NCBI GenBank assembly: GCA_963839475.1
Contig: CAWIVH010000008.1
Span: 62,001-126,000, forward strand
From: CAWIVH01 sp963839475
GTDB lineage: Bacteria; Acidobacteriota; UBA6911
Reading direction: 5' to 3'
Length of the DNA: 64,000 nt
How positions within the stretch are numbered: position 1 is the stretch's first letter; each line of letters starts with the position of its first letter. A model generated the notes under the pieces. It saw nothing but the letters and a program-made list of their open reading frames with translations, made no database searches and was not told the DNA's origin. Made by a program: the position numbers and the translations under genes. Positions 26,026-34,174 of this stretch are shown here, in pieces.

Positions 26026-27228
26026 ATGAGCGGTTTTGATGCCGGGAATCTGAAGCGCCATTTTGAGGGAAAGTTGGATTCGTGCCTCAGCTTGCTGAAA
26101 ACACTGGTCGAATTGGAATCCTTTTCATGCGACAAGCCGGCGGTTGATGCGATCGGGGCCTTCGTCCATGAGCGGCTGGCCGGTTTAGGAATTCAATCGG
26201 TGATTCATGCGCACCCGGAGCGCGGAGGTTGTATTAGCGCTTCCTGGCGGGGGAGGGGAAAGGCCGGTCCTGTGATGCTTTTAGGCCATCTGGATACGGT
26301 TTGGCCGGCGGGAACGGTTGCAGCGAGACCATTCCGGGTCGCGAACGGCCGGGCTTACGGGCCCGGGATCTTTGACATGAAAAGCGGCATAGCATTGAGC
26401 CTGATGGTAGCGGAGGCCTTGGCGGAGGGAGTTATCAACGCATCAGGAGAAGTCCGCTTTTTCTTTTCTTCCGATGAAGAGATCGGAACCGAGACTTCGC
26501 TTCCCTGGCTGCGCGAGTCGGCTCAGGGGTGCCGCGCTGTGTTTTGTCTCGAGCCCTCACTCGCTGACGGCGCGGCCAAAACATCCCGCAAAGGGGTGGG
26601 GAATTTTCTATTGCGTGTCCGGGGCGTAGCGTCACATGCGGGTGTAGCACCCGAAAAAGGTGCAAATGCCATCGTGGAATTGAGCCGGCAGCTCCTTGAG
26701 CTCCAGAAACTGAATGATGCCGCGCGCGGCACAATCCTGAGCCCGGGCCTCATCCGCGGAGGGGTAGCCGTGAACGTCGTGCCTGAGGATGCTGCCGCCG
26801 AAATCGATTTCCGCTTTGTCAATCCTTCCGACGGCAACGCCATAGAACGCCGGATTAGTAAATTGCTCCCGTTCGACGGGCGCTGCATCCTTACGGTTGA
26901 GGGAGGAGTCAATCGTCCGCCTCTCGAGCGGACAGAAGCTGTCGCCCGGCTTTACAGGGAGGCGCAAAAGATTGCCCATGGTCTGGGGGCACCATTGGGG
27001 GAAGGCACAAGCGGGGGCGGAAGCGATGGTTCCTTCACGGCCCATTGGGGAATCCCGACCCTCGATGGCCTTGGGGTCCGCGGTTCCGGAGCTCATGCCC
27101 GCGACGAACAGATTGAAATCTCGGACCTGTCATTCCGGGCAGCGCTTCTGTGCGGTCTTGTCTGCCTGAAGGATCAATGGAGTGAAAAAGACTCCCAGGG
27201 GATCGATGAAGGCCGCCAAAAAGAATAG
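26026..27228 (+). CDS. M20 family metallopeptidase (carboxypeptidase G2-like)
   Basis: This 400-residue protein carries the two-zinc M20 site: LLGHLDTVWP (first His and Asp), GPGIFDMKSG (bridging Asp), SSDEEIGTETS (catalytic Glu and metal Glu), and SGAHARDEQIE (last His). The lid or dimerisation domain lies between, with GVASHAGVAPEKGANAI. It most resembles glutamate carboxypeptidase G2-type enzymes, which remove C-terminal glutamate from folates or peptides, rather than DapE. There is no signal peptide, so cytoplasmic action is likely. It follows dapF by 55 bases on the same strand and may share its transcript. The substrate is unproven. Confidence 0.87.
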   Translation: MSGFDAGNLKRHFEGKLDSCLSLLKTLVELESFSCDKPAVDAIGAFVHERLAGLGIQSVIHAHPERGGCISASWRGRGKAGPVMLLGHLDTVWPAGTVAARPFRVANGRAYGPGIFDMKSGIALSLMVAEALAEGVINASGEVRFFFSSDEEIGTETSLPWLRESAQGCRAVFCLEPSLADGAAKTSRKGVGNFLLRVRGVASHAGVAPEKGANAIVELSRQLLELQKLNDAARGTILSPGLIRGGVAVNVVPEDAAAEIDFRFVNPSDGNAIERRISKLLPFDGRCILTVEGGVNRPPLERTEAVARLYREAQKIAHGLGAPLGEGTSGGGSDGSFTAHWGIPTLDGLGVRGSGAHARDEQIEISDLSFRAALLCGLVCLKDQWSEKDSQGIDEGRQKE

Positions 27229-27314
27229 GACTCGCAGACCGGCCGATTTTTTTCGAAGTAGTCGCTTTGCGTAAAGGATTTGGGGATAATGGCTCGATGG
27301 CATCATCCGCCCTG

Positions 27315-27344
27315 TTGATAGGACTGTTCCGGTAGTAGTATAAG
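27315..27344 (+). promoter_or_regulatory. Candidate promoter for the TonB-like gene
   Basis: TTGATA (27315-27320) and TATAAG (27339-27344) are separated by 18 bases. The predicted transcription start falls at about 27351, exactly on the first possible ATG. Either the mRNA is leaderless or translation starts at the next in-frame ATG (27369). Confidence 0.45.
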
Positions 27345-27350
27345 CTGCCC

Positions 27351-28247
27351 ATGGGTGTTTGGGACTTTATGAAGGGTTTGCTGAGATTTGTTCTTCTGAT
27401 CGGGATGGCAGGCCTCGCACTACCGCCATCCGCTGAGGCGCGCGAGGCGGAAAAATTCTTCGCCTTCGTGAATCCCCAACTTATCATCACGGCAGAACTC
27501 GCTTCCCAGCGAAGCTTCATCGTGAACATAATTAACCTCTCCGATTTCGTCGTGGTTGCCCAGCCGAACGAATTCATATACAAGGGCGCGACAGGCAGGT
27601 TTTACATCGGCCAGGTATTTGAGCAGGAACACAAGGACACGCGCGGAGAGTTGCTGAAATATTCCGCATCCGTTCTTTTGCGTGGACGAACGTTCACCGG
27701 TCTGACCATCTTCGGAGCGTTTCTGGAGACCGGTCAGATCCAGGAATTAAGCTATCGCATTGGGGCTAAACGTTACTACTTGCAACCCCTTGAGAAAGTC
27801 CAATTCGATCAACTGGCGGCAAAGGTCAGCGAAATTGATCTGAAGAATCCTAGCCCACGCGCTGCGATTCAAGAGGCGAATCTGGCCGAGATCGGAATAG
27901 TAAAAAGCACCGACGGAACTTCGGACTGGGACAGTGATTGGCAGGGGCTCATCAGGCCGGATGGGATCAATGTTCCCAAGATCATCGAAAAAACCCCCGT
28001 GCGGCCTACCGAAGAGGCAACCAAGCACCGAACCTTCGGCAAGGTCAGACTTTCCGCACTCATTACCCGAAATGGCGGAATTCAGAATCTGAAGGTTGAG
28101 AAGGGGCTCGGTCGCGGCCTGGATGAGCGTGCCGTCGAAGGGGTAAAGAACAGCTGGCTGTTCTTGCCGGCCACGCGCAACGGTGAGGTGGTCGAGGGAT
28201 CCGTCATGTTCGATGTTGAGTTTCTTCCCCCCGAAAAGCAGCCCTGA
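27351..28247 (+). CDS. Secreted protein with C-terminal TonB-like domain
   Basis: The product (298 residues from 27351, or 292 from the ATG at 27369) has a signal peptide with core LLRFVLLIGMAGLALP, cleaved near AEAREA. The middle ~170 residues form no domain I recognise. Residues ~225-295 match the TonB C-terminal fold: KVRLSALITRNGGIQNLKVEKG, then LDERAVEGVKNSWLFLPAT and GSVMFDVEF. TonB C-terminal domains touch outer-membrane receptors, but here there is no Pro-rich spanning segment and no ExbB/ExbD nearby. A free periplasmic TonB-like module is therefore more likely than an energy transducer. A promoter candidate sits directly upstream, and the gene converges on hemD. Confidence 0.75.
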   Translation: MGVWDFMKGLLRFVLLIGMAGLALPPSAEAREAEKFFAFVNPQLIITAELASQRSFIVNIINLSDFVVVAQPNEFIYKGATGRFYIGQVFEQEHKDTRGELLKYSASVLLRGRTFTGLTIFGAFLETGQIQELSYRIGAKRYYLQPLEKVQFDQLAAKVSEIDLKNPSPRAAIQEANLAEIGIVKSTDGTSDWDSDWQGLIRPDGINVPKIIEKTPVRPTEEATKHRTFGKVRLSALITRNGGIQNLKVEKGLGRGLDERAVEGVKNSWLFLPATRNGEVVEGSVMFDVEFLPPEKQP

Positions 28248-28276
28248 ATTTCAGGAAATTGCGGACTTGCCTGCTC

Positions 28277-29101
28277 TCAGGATCCCGCAAAATAATCGCA
28301 GACCGCTTCCACGAGATCCTCGACAGTGTTCCGTTTCGGTAGAATTTCGGGATCCTTGCCATAAGATCTTACCTTTGCAGCTACGATAGGGCCCAAACAT
28401 GCAACAATGGACCGATGGAGCAGCAGCTGCCCGTTTTCCATTCCGACCAGCCGCAGGAAACCGGAGACATTCGAAGAGGAAGTGAATATCATCAAGGCCG
28501 GAGGGTTTTCCAGCACCGATCGAATCACCTCAGGATCGGGTGCAGCCTGGACCGCTTCATAACATGGGAGGACTGCGACCGAAGCCCCGGCCTCCACCAG
28601 GGCCTCCACCACGACATCCCGTGCCTCACGCGCGCGGGGCAGCAATATTGTCTTCCCGCGCAATGCTTCAAGCCCACCTGGTTGCCTGGCGAAAGCTTCC
28701 AGAATCCCCTCAGCCACAAAATCGGTCGGCAGCAAGTCCGACTTCCATCCATTTTCTTCCAGGCAGCGGGCTGTCGCCGGCCCGACGGCGCAGATTTTGG
28801 CCGCAGGGAAATCCGCTCGCGATCGGCTACGCTCGCCCAGATGCTCGAGGAAATAGCGCACTCCGTAAGCACTGGTGAAGATGATCCAGGAAAATGCCCC
28901 CGGAAAAGCCAGCGTGCGCACCCACGATTCAGTGTCGGTGACCTTGCGGATCTCAACCGCCCGGAATTCGATCAGATTCGCTCCGCAGCCTGCAAGGAAG
29001 TGGCTAAGCTTTTCGAAGATTGCCGGGCTGGATGCGATCAGGATGCGCTTTCCGCCGAGACGCACATGGGGCAATGAATCCTTGCTGTGAAATTCAGCCA
29101 T
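28277..29101 (-). CDS. hemD: Uroporphyrinogen-III synthase
   Basis: This 274-residue protein is the last gene of the minus-strand tetrapyrrole operon and starts 5 bases after the hemC stop. HemD sequences are poorly conserved, but family landmarks are present: GGKRILIASSP at the start, FSWIIFTSAYGVRYFLEHL, KICAVGPATARCLEENGW, GKTILLPRAREARDVV and LMIFTSSSNVSGFL. It cyclises hydroxymethylbilane with inversion of ring D to give uroporphyrinogen III, the branch point to haem, sirohaem and corrinoids. Gene order makes the call firm. hemB, hemE and hemL are not in the window. Confidence 0.88.
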   Translation of the reverse strand: MAEFHSKDSLPHVRLGGKRILIASSPAIFEKLSHFLAGCGANLIEFRAVEIRKVTDTESWVRTLAFPGAFSWIIFTSAYGVRYFLEHLGERSRSRADFPAAKICAVGPATARCLEENGWKSDLLPTDFVAEGILEAFARQPGGLEALRGKTILLPRAREARDVVVEALVEAGASVAVLPCYEAVQAAPDPEVIRSVLENPPALMIFTSSSNVSGFLRLVGMENGQLLLHRSIVACLGPIVAAKVRSYGKDPEILPKRNTVEDLVEAVCDYFAGS

Positions 29102-29106
29102 CTCTA

Positions 29107-30021
29107 TCAGCGGATGCCCTCAAGAAGGCGGCCAGCCCCCCGGGAAAGAATCGTTTCTGCCAGAATCCTAGCTGTTTCCTCGGGCGAAGATGCCGGTCCA
29201 GAAACAGCTCCACGGATTTGTTTTTTCCCGTCGGGCGATGCCACAAGCCCCTCCAGTTTCAGAATATCTCCATCTACGTCGCCGATGACTGCAATGGGGC
29301 TGTTGCAGCCCCCGCCAAGAGCGTGCAGGAAAGCACGCTCCGCAAGCACGGCCGCGGCGGTTGCGGGATGGTGGACCGGAGCTACCGCTGATGCGGTTTT
29401 GCTGTCGCCCTTCCGGATTTCAATGGCGAGCGCTCCCTGGCCCGGGGCCGGAAGCATTGAGCTCAGCTCGATCGGGAATGAAATGCGCTCCCGCAGTCCG
29501 AGCCGATTCAGACCGGCGCAGGCCAGGATAATGGCATCATAGCGGCCCTCTTCCATTTTCTTGATCCGGGAATCCACGTTTCCCCTGATGTCCAGAATCT
29601 GCAGATCGGATTTCATGGCAAGTAGCTGCGCCTGCCGCCGGATACTGCCCGTGCCCACCGTGCACCCGGCGGGCAAATCGGCTATTGAGCGGGCATACCT
29701 TGCAGTAATCAGGGCATCGCGCGGATCCTCGCGCTCCGGAATGGCGGTGATTTCAAGCGTTTCGGGAATGCTGGTGGGAACATCCTTCATGCTGTGGACG
29801 GCCAGGTCGATTTTCTCCCCCAGCAGCGCCTCCTCGATTTCCTTTACAAAAACGCCGGTCGTAGATCCCGAGCGGAGCGAACTGATCTGATCCCTATCCG
29901 CCGAGGTCTTGATGATTTTGATTTCGACCTGGATTTCCGGGAAGTGATGCAGGATCTGGTTCCGGATCCATTGGGTCTGGGTCATCGCCAGGGCGCTTCC
30001 GCGACTGCCAATTCTCAGCAT
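29107..30021 (-). CDS. hemC: Hydroxymethylbilane synthase (porphobilinogen deaminase)
   Basis: This 304-residue protein opens with LRIGSRGSALAMTQT, the standard start of the family. It contains VHSMKDVPT, the ARG-type substrate-binding region GTGSIRRQAQLLAM, and DIRGNVDSRIKKM. The dipyrromethane cofactor would attach to the Cys in ALGGGCNSPIAVIG near residue 240. The enzyme polymerises four porphobilinogens into hydroxymethylbilane in the cytoplasm. Length and motifs are complete. It sits between hemA (25-base gap) and hemD (5-base gap), so the three are almost surely co-transcribed. Confidence 0.95.
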   Translation of the reverse strand: MLRIGSRGSALAMTQTQWIRNQILHHFPEIQVEIKIIKTSADRDQISSLRSGSTTGVFVKEIEEALLGEKIDLAVHSMKDVPTSIPETLEITAIPEREDPRDALITARYARSIADLPAGCTVGTGSIRRQAQLLAMKSDLQILDIRGNVDSRIKKMEEGRYDAIILACAGLNRLGLRERISFPIELSSMLPAPGQGALAIEIRKGDSKTASAVAPVHHPATAAAVLAERAFLHALGGGCNSPIAVIGDVDGDILKLEGLVASPDGKKQIRGAVSGPASSPEETARILAETILSRGAGRLLEGIR

Positions 30022-30046
30022 GGATGGATCGGCTCCTTATCGATGT

Positions 30047-31330
30047 CTAGTCCGAATCTGGCGGCGTTATTCCGAAAATACGCCGGATGGTTGTGATATA
30101 GGCGTCCTGGTGTTCCGGGGTTTGGGTGTTCGTGCGGAGCTGACTGATGAGCGGATGGGCGATTTTACCGGCGATGCGGGCTATCATCGATTCGAGTTCC
30201 TGAACGTCTCTGGCATCTCTGGCGCCGGTTTTTCGTAGATATCTGGCCAATTCGGTGCGGCAGATTTCGTCGATCCGGCTTTGGAGCTGAACCACGACGG
30301 GTGCCACATCGAGGGACTTGAGGCGATACCAGGCAACCTCAAGCTCCTGCTCCACGATCTTTTCAGCCAGCTGAGCGGCTTTGCGACGTTCCTGGAGGCT
30401 GGCTTCGACCACAGCCCCAAGGTCATCGATGTCGTAACAGAAGACGTTGTCGAGATTGCCGGCAGCCGGATCGATATTTCTCGGTACGGAAAGATCCACC
30501 AGCACGAGGGGGGAATGCCGGCGCTCGCGCATGACTCCTTCAACCATGGAGCAAGTCACGACAGCCGTGGGTGCGCCGGTAGATACGACAACGATATCGG
30601 AGCATAAAATATACCGGGACAAATCCTGATAGGGAACGGCTGTGCCCTGGAACTGGGCTGCCAGTTCGGCGGCGGCCTCGGGGCTTCTGTTCGTGACCCG
30701 AATCTTGGAAATCCCGCTCGATGCCAGATGTCGGGCGGCAAGCTCGCCCATTTTACCCGCTCCAACGATCAGAATGCTTTTATCCTCAAGATCTCCGAGG
30801 ATTTTGCGTGCAAGCTCGACGGCGGCCGAACTTGCCGACACCGAATATTCGCCGATGGTGGTCTCAGTACGGACCCGCTTCGCGGATTTGAATGCGGCCT
30901 GCAGTACTATATTCAGCCACGCTCCCACCGTCCGGGCTTCAACCGAGCTGTTGTAGGAATCTTTAACCTGACCCAGGATTTGCGGTTCGCCGAGAATCAT
31001 TGAATCGAGGGAGCAGGCAACGCGAAACAGGTGGCGGATGGCGGCAGCGTCGGTGTAGCGATAAAGCGCCTGTTTCAGCTTGTCGGCCGGAACCTGGCTG
31101 TTTTCGCGCAGAAAACCTTCCAAAGTTTCGATTCCTTCTTTGGCCTCACTGACCGCGGCCAGCAATTCGACACGATTGCACGTGGATAGGATCATCGCTT
31201 CGTGGATGCCGGGAAGCGTGATGAGTGTACGTAAGGCATCCGGCAATCCGGCAGCCGGAAAAGCGGCTCGCTCCCTTATACCCACATCAGCTGTGCGATG
31301 GTTTAGCCCGATCAATGCCAGTGCAAACAT
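30047..31330 (-). CDS. hemA: Glutamyl-tRNA reductase
   Basis: I start at the ATG at 31330 (FALALIGLNHRTADVGIRER); a TTG 30 bases further up extends the frame but is less likely. The product of 427 residues has the catalytic Cys in ILSTCNRVELLAA, the substrate-binding RHLFRVACSLDSMILGEPQILGQVK segment (shown in part), an NADPH fold with SILIVGAGKMGELAARHL, and the C-terminal dimerisation helices. It reduces glutamyl-tRNA to glutamate-1-semialdehyde, the first committed step of C5-type haem synthesis. It lies between the ccsA/hemX-like gene and hemC, a common operon order (hemA-X-C-D in Bacillus, here X first). Confidence 0.95.
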   Translation of the reverse strand: MFALALIGLNHRTADVGIRERAAFPAAGLPDALRTLITLPGIHEAMILSTCNRVELLAAVSEAKEGIETLEGFLRENSQVPADKLKQALYRYTDAAAIRHLFRVACSLDSMILGEPQILGQVKDSYNSSVEARTVGAWLNIVLQAAFKSAKRVRTETTIGEYSVSASSAAVELARKILGDLEDKSILIVGAGKMGELAARHLASSGISKIRVTNRSPEAAAELAAQFQGTAVPYQDLSRYILCSDIVVVSTGAPTAVVTCSMVEGVMRERRHSPLVLVDLSVPRNIDPAAGNLDNVFCYDIDDLGAVVEASLQERRKAAQLAEKIVEQELEVAWYRLKSLDVAPVVVQLQSRIDEICRTELARYLRKTGARDARDVQELESMIARIAGKIAHPLISQLRTNTQTPEHQDAYITTIRRIFGITPPDSD

Positions 31331-31410
31331 CTCTATCCCGTCGTTATTCCGGTTTGCCAATCCCCGGACTCATCAGGGTTGCGGAAACCTAAGCATCCGT
31401 TGCCCCAAAT

Positions 31411-32256
31411 TCAAATGTAAGTATGCAAGCCTTTAGCCCAATTGAGTCCGAATGTAAAAAGGATCGATACAAAACCGGCGATGCTGATGTAGGCGGCAAT
31501 CCGGCCGCGCCACCCTGCCGACAGACGATAAACTATCAGCACCAGGTAGATTAGCCAGCTCACGAGTGAGGCGGTTTCTTTGGGATCCCAGCTCCAGAAT
31601 CGCCCCCAGGCTGATTGCGCCCAGAAAGCCCCAGTCAGGATGGTGAGGCTCATCAGTATGAAACCAAAATAAAGCGACCGGCGCATGAGATCATCACAAA
31701 TTTGGAGAGAGGGAAGGCGGAAATAAAAAAAGCGGAAATTTTTGGCCTTGAGCTCTTTTTCCTGGATCAAGTACATGACACCCGAAACGAAGGTCAGGAA
31801 AAAAGCGGCGTAGGCCAGCATGGCCACGCTCGAGTGGAAGGAAACCCAGGCGCTCTTGAGCTCCGGGGGAATGGTATGGTGTTCTTCCCAAATAATTTCT
31901 GTGGTGATGGTCAGAAGCGACACCAGCGGAAGGACGAAAGCTCCCAGAACGTTGATTTTGTAGGTCAGGCTGGCCAGGATAAATATCAGGATCACGCACC
32001 AGGAAAAGAAACAGAGCGTTTCCGACAGATTTGTAATCGGAAAGTGGCGGCGCTCCATCCCTATGAGAACCATGAAAGCGGTCTGGCTGGCAAACCCGAC
32101 GGCAACGTGGCCCAGGGCGACCTGAACAAACACGCGACGCTTGGTGAAGAATCCGAACAGCGAATGCAGCAATCCAAGCGTATAAAGTATCAATGCGAAC
32201 TGTAATGTCCATCCCATTCTTTTGGCTCTCTTGGAGTCCAGAAATCTTAGCATCAC
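31411..32256 (-). CDS. ccsA: CcsA/HemX-type cytochrome c assembly membrane protein
   Basis: The 281-residue product is a polytopic membrane protein with about eight hydrophobic helices. It carries the tryptophan-rich WWD-like haem-handling motif WGRFWSWDPKETASLVSWL near residues 220-240, typical of the CcsA/CcmC/ResC superfamily. Proteins of this subgroup that sit beside hemA (HemX/YpjD type) influence glutamyl-tRNA reductase levels or haem delivery, whereas CcsA proper attaches haem to c-type cytochromes. The window also encodes multihaem cytochromes just beyond, which would need such a system. The start could be the GTG at 32256 or, more conventionally, the ATG at 32217 (GWTLQFALILYTLG). 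It heads the hem operon. Confidence 0.85.
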   Translation of the reverse strand: MMLRFLDSKRAKRMGWTLQFALILYTLGLLHSLFGFFTKRRVFVQVALGHVAVGFASQTAFMVLIGMERRHFPITNLSETLCFFSWCVILIFILASLTYKINVLGAFVLPLVSLLTITTEIIWEEHHTIPPELKSAWVSFHSSVAMLAYAAFFLTFVSGVMYLIQEKELKAKNFRFFYFRLPSLQICDDLMRRSLYFGFILMSLTILTGAFWAQSAWGRFWSWDPKETASLVSWLIYLVLIVYRLSAGWRGRIAAYISIAGFVSILFTFGLNWAKGLHTYI

Positions 32257-32542
32257 ACACCGGCCTGTACAATTGGTTAAGGATTTGTTTTGGGCAGGAT
32301 CAACAGGTTTTGAGGGGCCCTGCCCAGCCTTGCAGTCTCCGATGTGATGGGGTAGAGTGGCGCCTTATAATTTGACGGAATCCTGGTGTCGGATCAGGTT
32401 ATGGAACACAATTTTTGCATGGGGCGTGTTTCGTTTGCCTTTCTTCAGAACGCTCTGAGCCGGCGCCTGATTTGCTTCATTCGTTCGAATGAAACGGGAC
32501 TCACGGTTCGGCCTGCCGCAGTGAATTAGATGGAGGAGCCAT

Positions 32543-34174
32543 ATGAAATCCAAACTTATCGGGATGCTCCTTGCCATCGGACTGGCATCCGGAAGTGAAA
32601 ATGGCTTGCCAATTTTAACCGACGTCACCCGCCAATCGGGTATTTCCTTCACTCATTGCCTGGGTGCCAGGAAGATCGCCAATATCATCGAAGCCACAGG
32701 GTCCGGTTGCGGCTGGCTGGATTACGATGGTGACGGCAAGATCGACCTTTACCTTGTGAACGCGGCCTACCTTGAGGGAATCAGTGATCCCCGCTCTCCA
32801 TTCAAGGGGCAGAGGCAGGTTAGCCGTCTTTACCGGAACAACGGCGACGGGACTTTTGCCGATGTCACTGAAAAGGCGGGAGTCGGGAACGATAACCGCT
32901 ATGGAATGGGGATCCTGGCCGGCGATTACGACAACGACGGCCACAGCGATATCTATGTAACCAATTACGGCCGTAACACCCTGTATCACAACAATGGCGA
33001 TGGCACCTTTTCCGATGTCACTGAGCGTGCAGGCGTCGGGCTCGGCCGATGGAGCACCGGCGCCGCTTTCCTGGACTACGACAATGATGGATGGTCGGAT
33101 CTGTTCGTCGGGGTTTATCTGTCGTTCGATGCCAGCTACCGGCTTTATTATGAAGCCGATATCTATCCCGGCCCGTTGGCCTATCCTGCCCAGGCAAGCG
33201 TTTTGTATCACAATAATCGCGACGGTACTTTTACGGATGTGACCGAAAAAGCCGGCGTGGCGATGAAAGGGCGGGCGATGGGAGCCCTGGCAGTGGATTA
33301 TGACGGGGATGGATGGACCGATATTTTTGTAGCGAACGACAATTCCCCCAATTTTCTCTATCGCAACAACGGGAATGGAACCTTTACCGAAATAGCGCTC
33401 AAATCGGGAGTAGCCTTTGGACAGCATGGCAATGCGGCTGCATCCATGGGAGGAGATTGGGGCGATTATGACCATGACGGCAGGCTTGATTTGATTGTTC
33501 CGGCGATGGGATATAACGCGTTGTACCGGGGGCTGGGCAAGGGGTTGTTTGAGGATGTCGCCGTTACGGTAGGGCTGGCTGTGATTAGCGGGCAGTATTG
33601 GTCCTGGGGCGGCAAGTTCCTGGATTATGATAATGACGGCTATCTTGATGTCATGGTCGTGAATGGTGACGGCCACCGCCTTTCCGACACGCAGGAAGCG
33701 ATTCTCGCCCGGAATGTCGCAGGACCGGGCGGCAAGCGGGTCTTTCAGGACGTGGCTGAAAAGGCCGGGCCTTATTTTCATGTCAAATCCGTGGCGCGAG
33801 GGCTTGCCGTCGGGGACTACGACAACGACGGAGATTTGGATGCCTGTGTTCTCAACATCGATCAACCGGCCATGTTGATTCGCAACGATGGGGGAAACCG
33901 GAACAATTGGCTGATGCTCGATCTCCTGGGAACCCGCAGCAACAAGGATGGATTTGGCGCCAAAGTCACTGTGACCGCTGGCGGCATGGTGCAGTTTGAC
34001 GAGAAGAAAAGCGGCACCAGTTATCTGTCGCAGGCCGACCCGAGGCTTCATTTCGGCCTCGGGCAGGCTGCCAAGGTGGATGAGGTTGTTATTAAATGGC
34101 CGAGCGGAATTACGCAAAAACTGAAGGATGTGAAAATCAACCAGGTGATGAAGGTAGTCGAACCGCGCGGATAA
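32543..34174 (+). CDS. Secreted FG-GAP/VCBS repeat protein with ASPIC/UnbV domain (CRTAC1-like)
   Basis: This 543-residue protein has a short signal peptide (residues 1-17). Seven calcium-loop repeats follow: DYDGDGKIDLYLVN, DYDNDGHSDIYVTN, DYDNDGWSDLFVG, DYDGDGWTDIFVAN, DYDHDGRLDLIVP, DYDNDGYLDVMVVN and DYDNDGDLDACVLN. These make an integrin-alpha-like propeller. The last ~90 residues (LMLDLLGTRSNKDGFGAKVTV, HFGLGQAAKVDEVVIKWPSG) are an ASPIC/UnbV module. Such proteins are abundant in Acidobacteriota and Planctomycetes, and their ligand is unknown. GGAGG upstream of 32543 supports the start. It heads the redox/binding-protein run, and its 3' end overlaps the next open frame by 79 bases. Confidence 0.88.
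   Translation: MKSKLIGMLLAIGLASGSENGLPILTDVTRQSGISFTHCLGARKIANIIEATGSGCGWLDYDGDGKIDLYLVNAAYLEGISDPRSPFKGQRQVSRLYRNNGDGTFADVTEKAGVGNDNRYGMGILAGDYDNDGHSDIYVTNYGRNTLYHNNGDGTFSDVTERAGVGLGRWSTGAAFLDYDNDGWSDLFVGVYLSFDASYRLYYEADIYPGPLAYPAQASVLYHNNRDGTFTDVTEKAGVAMKGRAMGALAVDYDGDGWTDIFVANDNSPNFLYRNNGNGTFTEIALKSGVAFGQHGNAAASMGGDWGDYDHDGRLDLIVPAMGYNALYRGLGKGLFEDVAVTVGLAVISGQYWSWGGKFLDYDNDGYLDVMVVNGDGHRLSDTQEAILARNVAGPGGKRVFQDVAEKAGPYFHVKSVARGLAVGDYDNDGDLDACVLNIDQPAMLIRNDGGNRNNWLMLDLLGTRSNKDGFGAKVTVTAGGMVQFDEKKSGTSYLSQADPRLHFGLGQAAKVDEVVIKWPSGITQKLKDVKINQVMKVVEPRG

Noticed and set aside
32292..32326. GGGCAGG/CCTGCCC inverted repeat upstream of ccsA
   Set aside because: Long 21-base loop and no T-run; could be chance in GC-rich DNA.
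32615..34117. 500-codon open frame antisense to the FG-GAP gene
   Set aside because: The repeated DYDGDG codons read as regular antisense repeats; not a separate gene.
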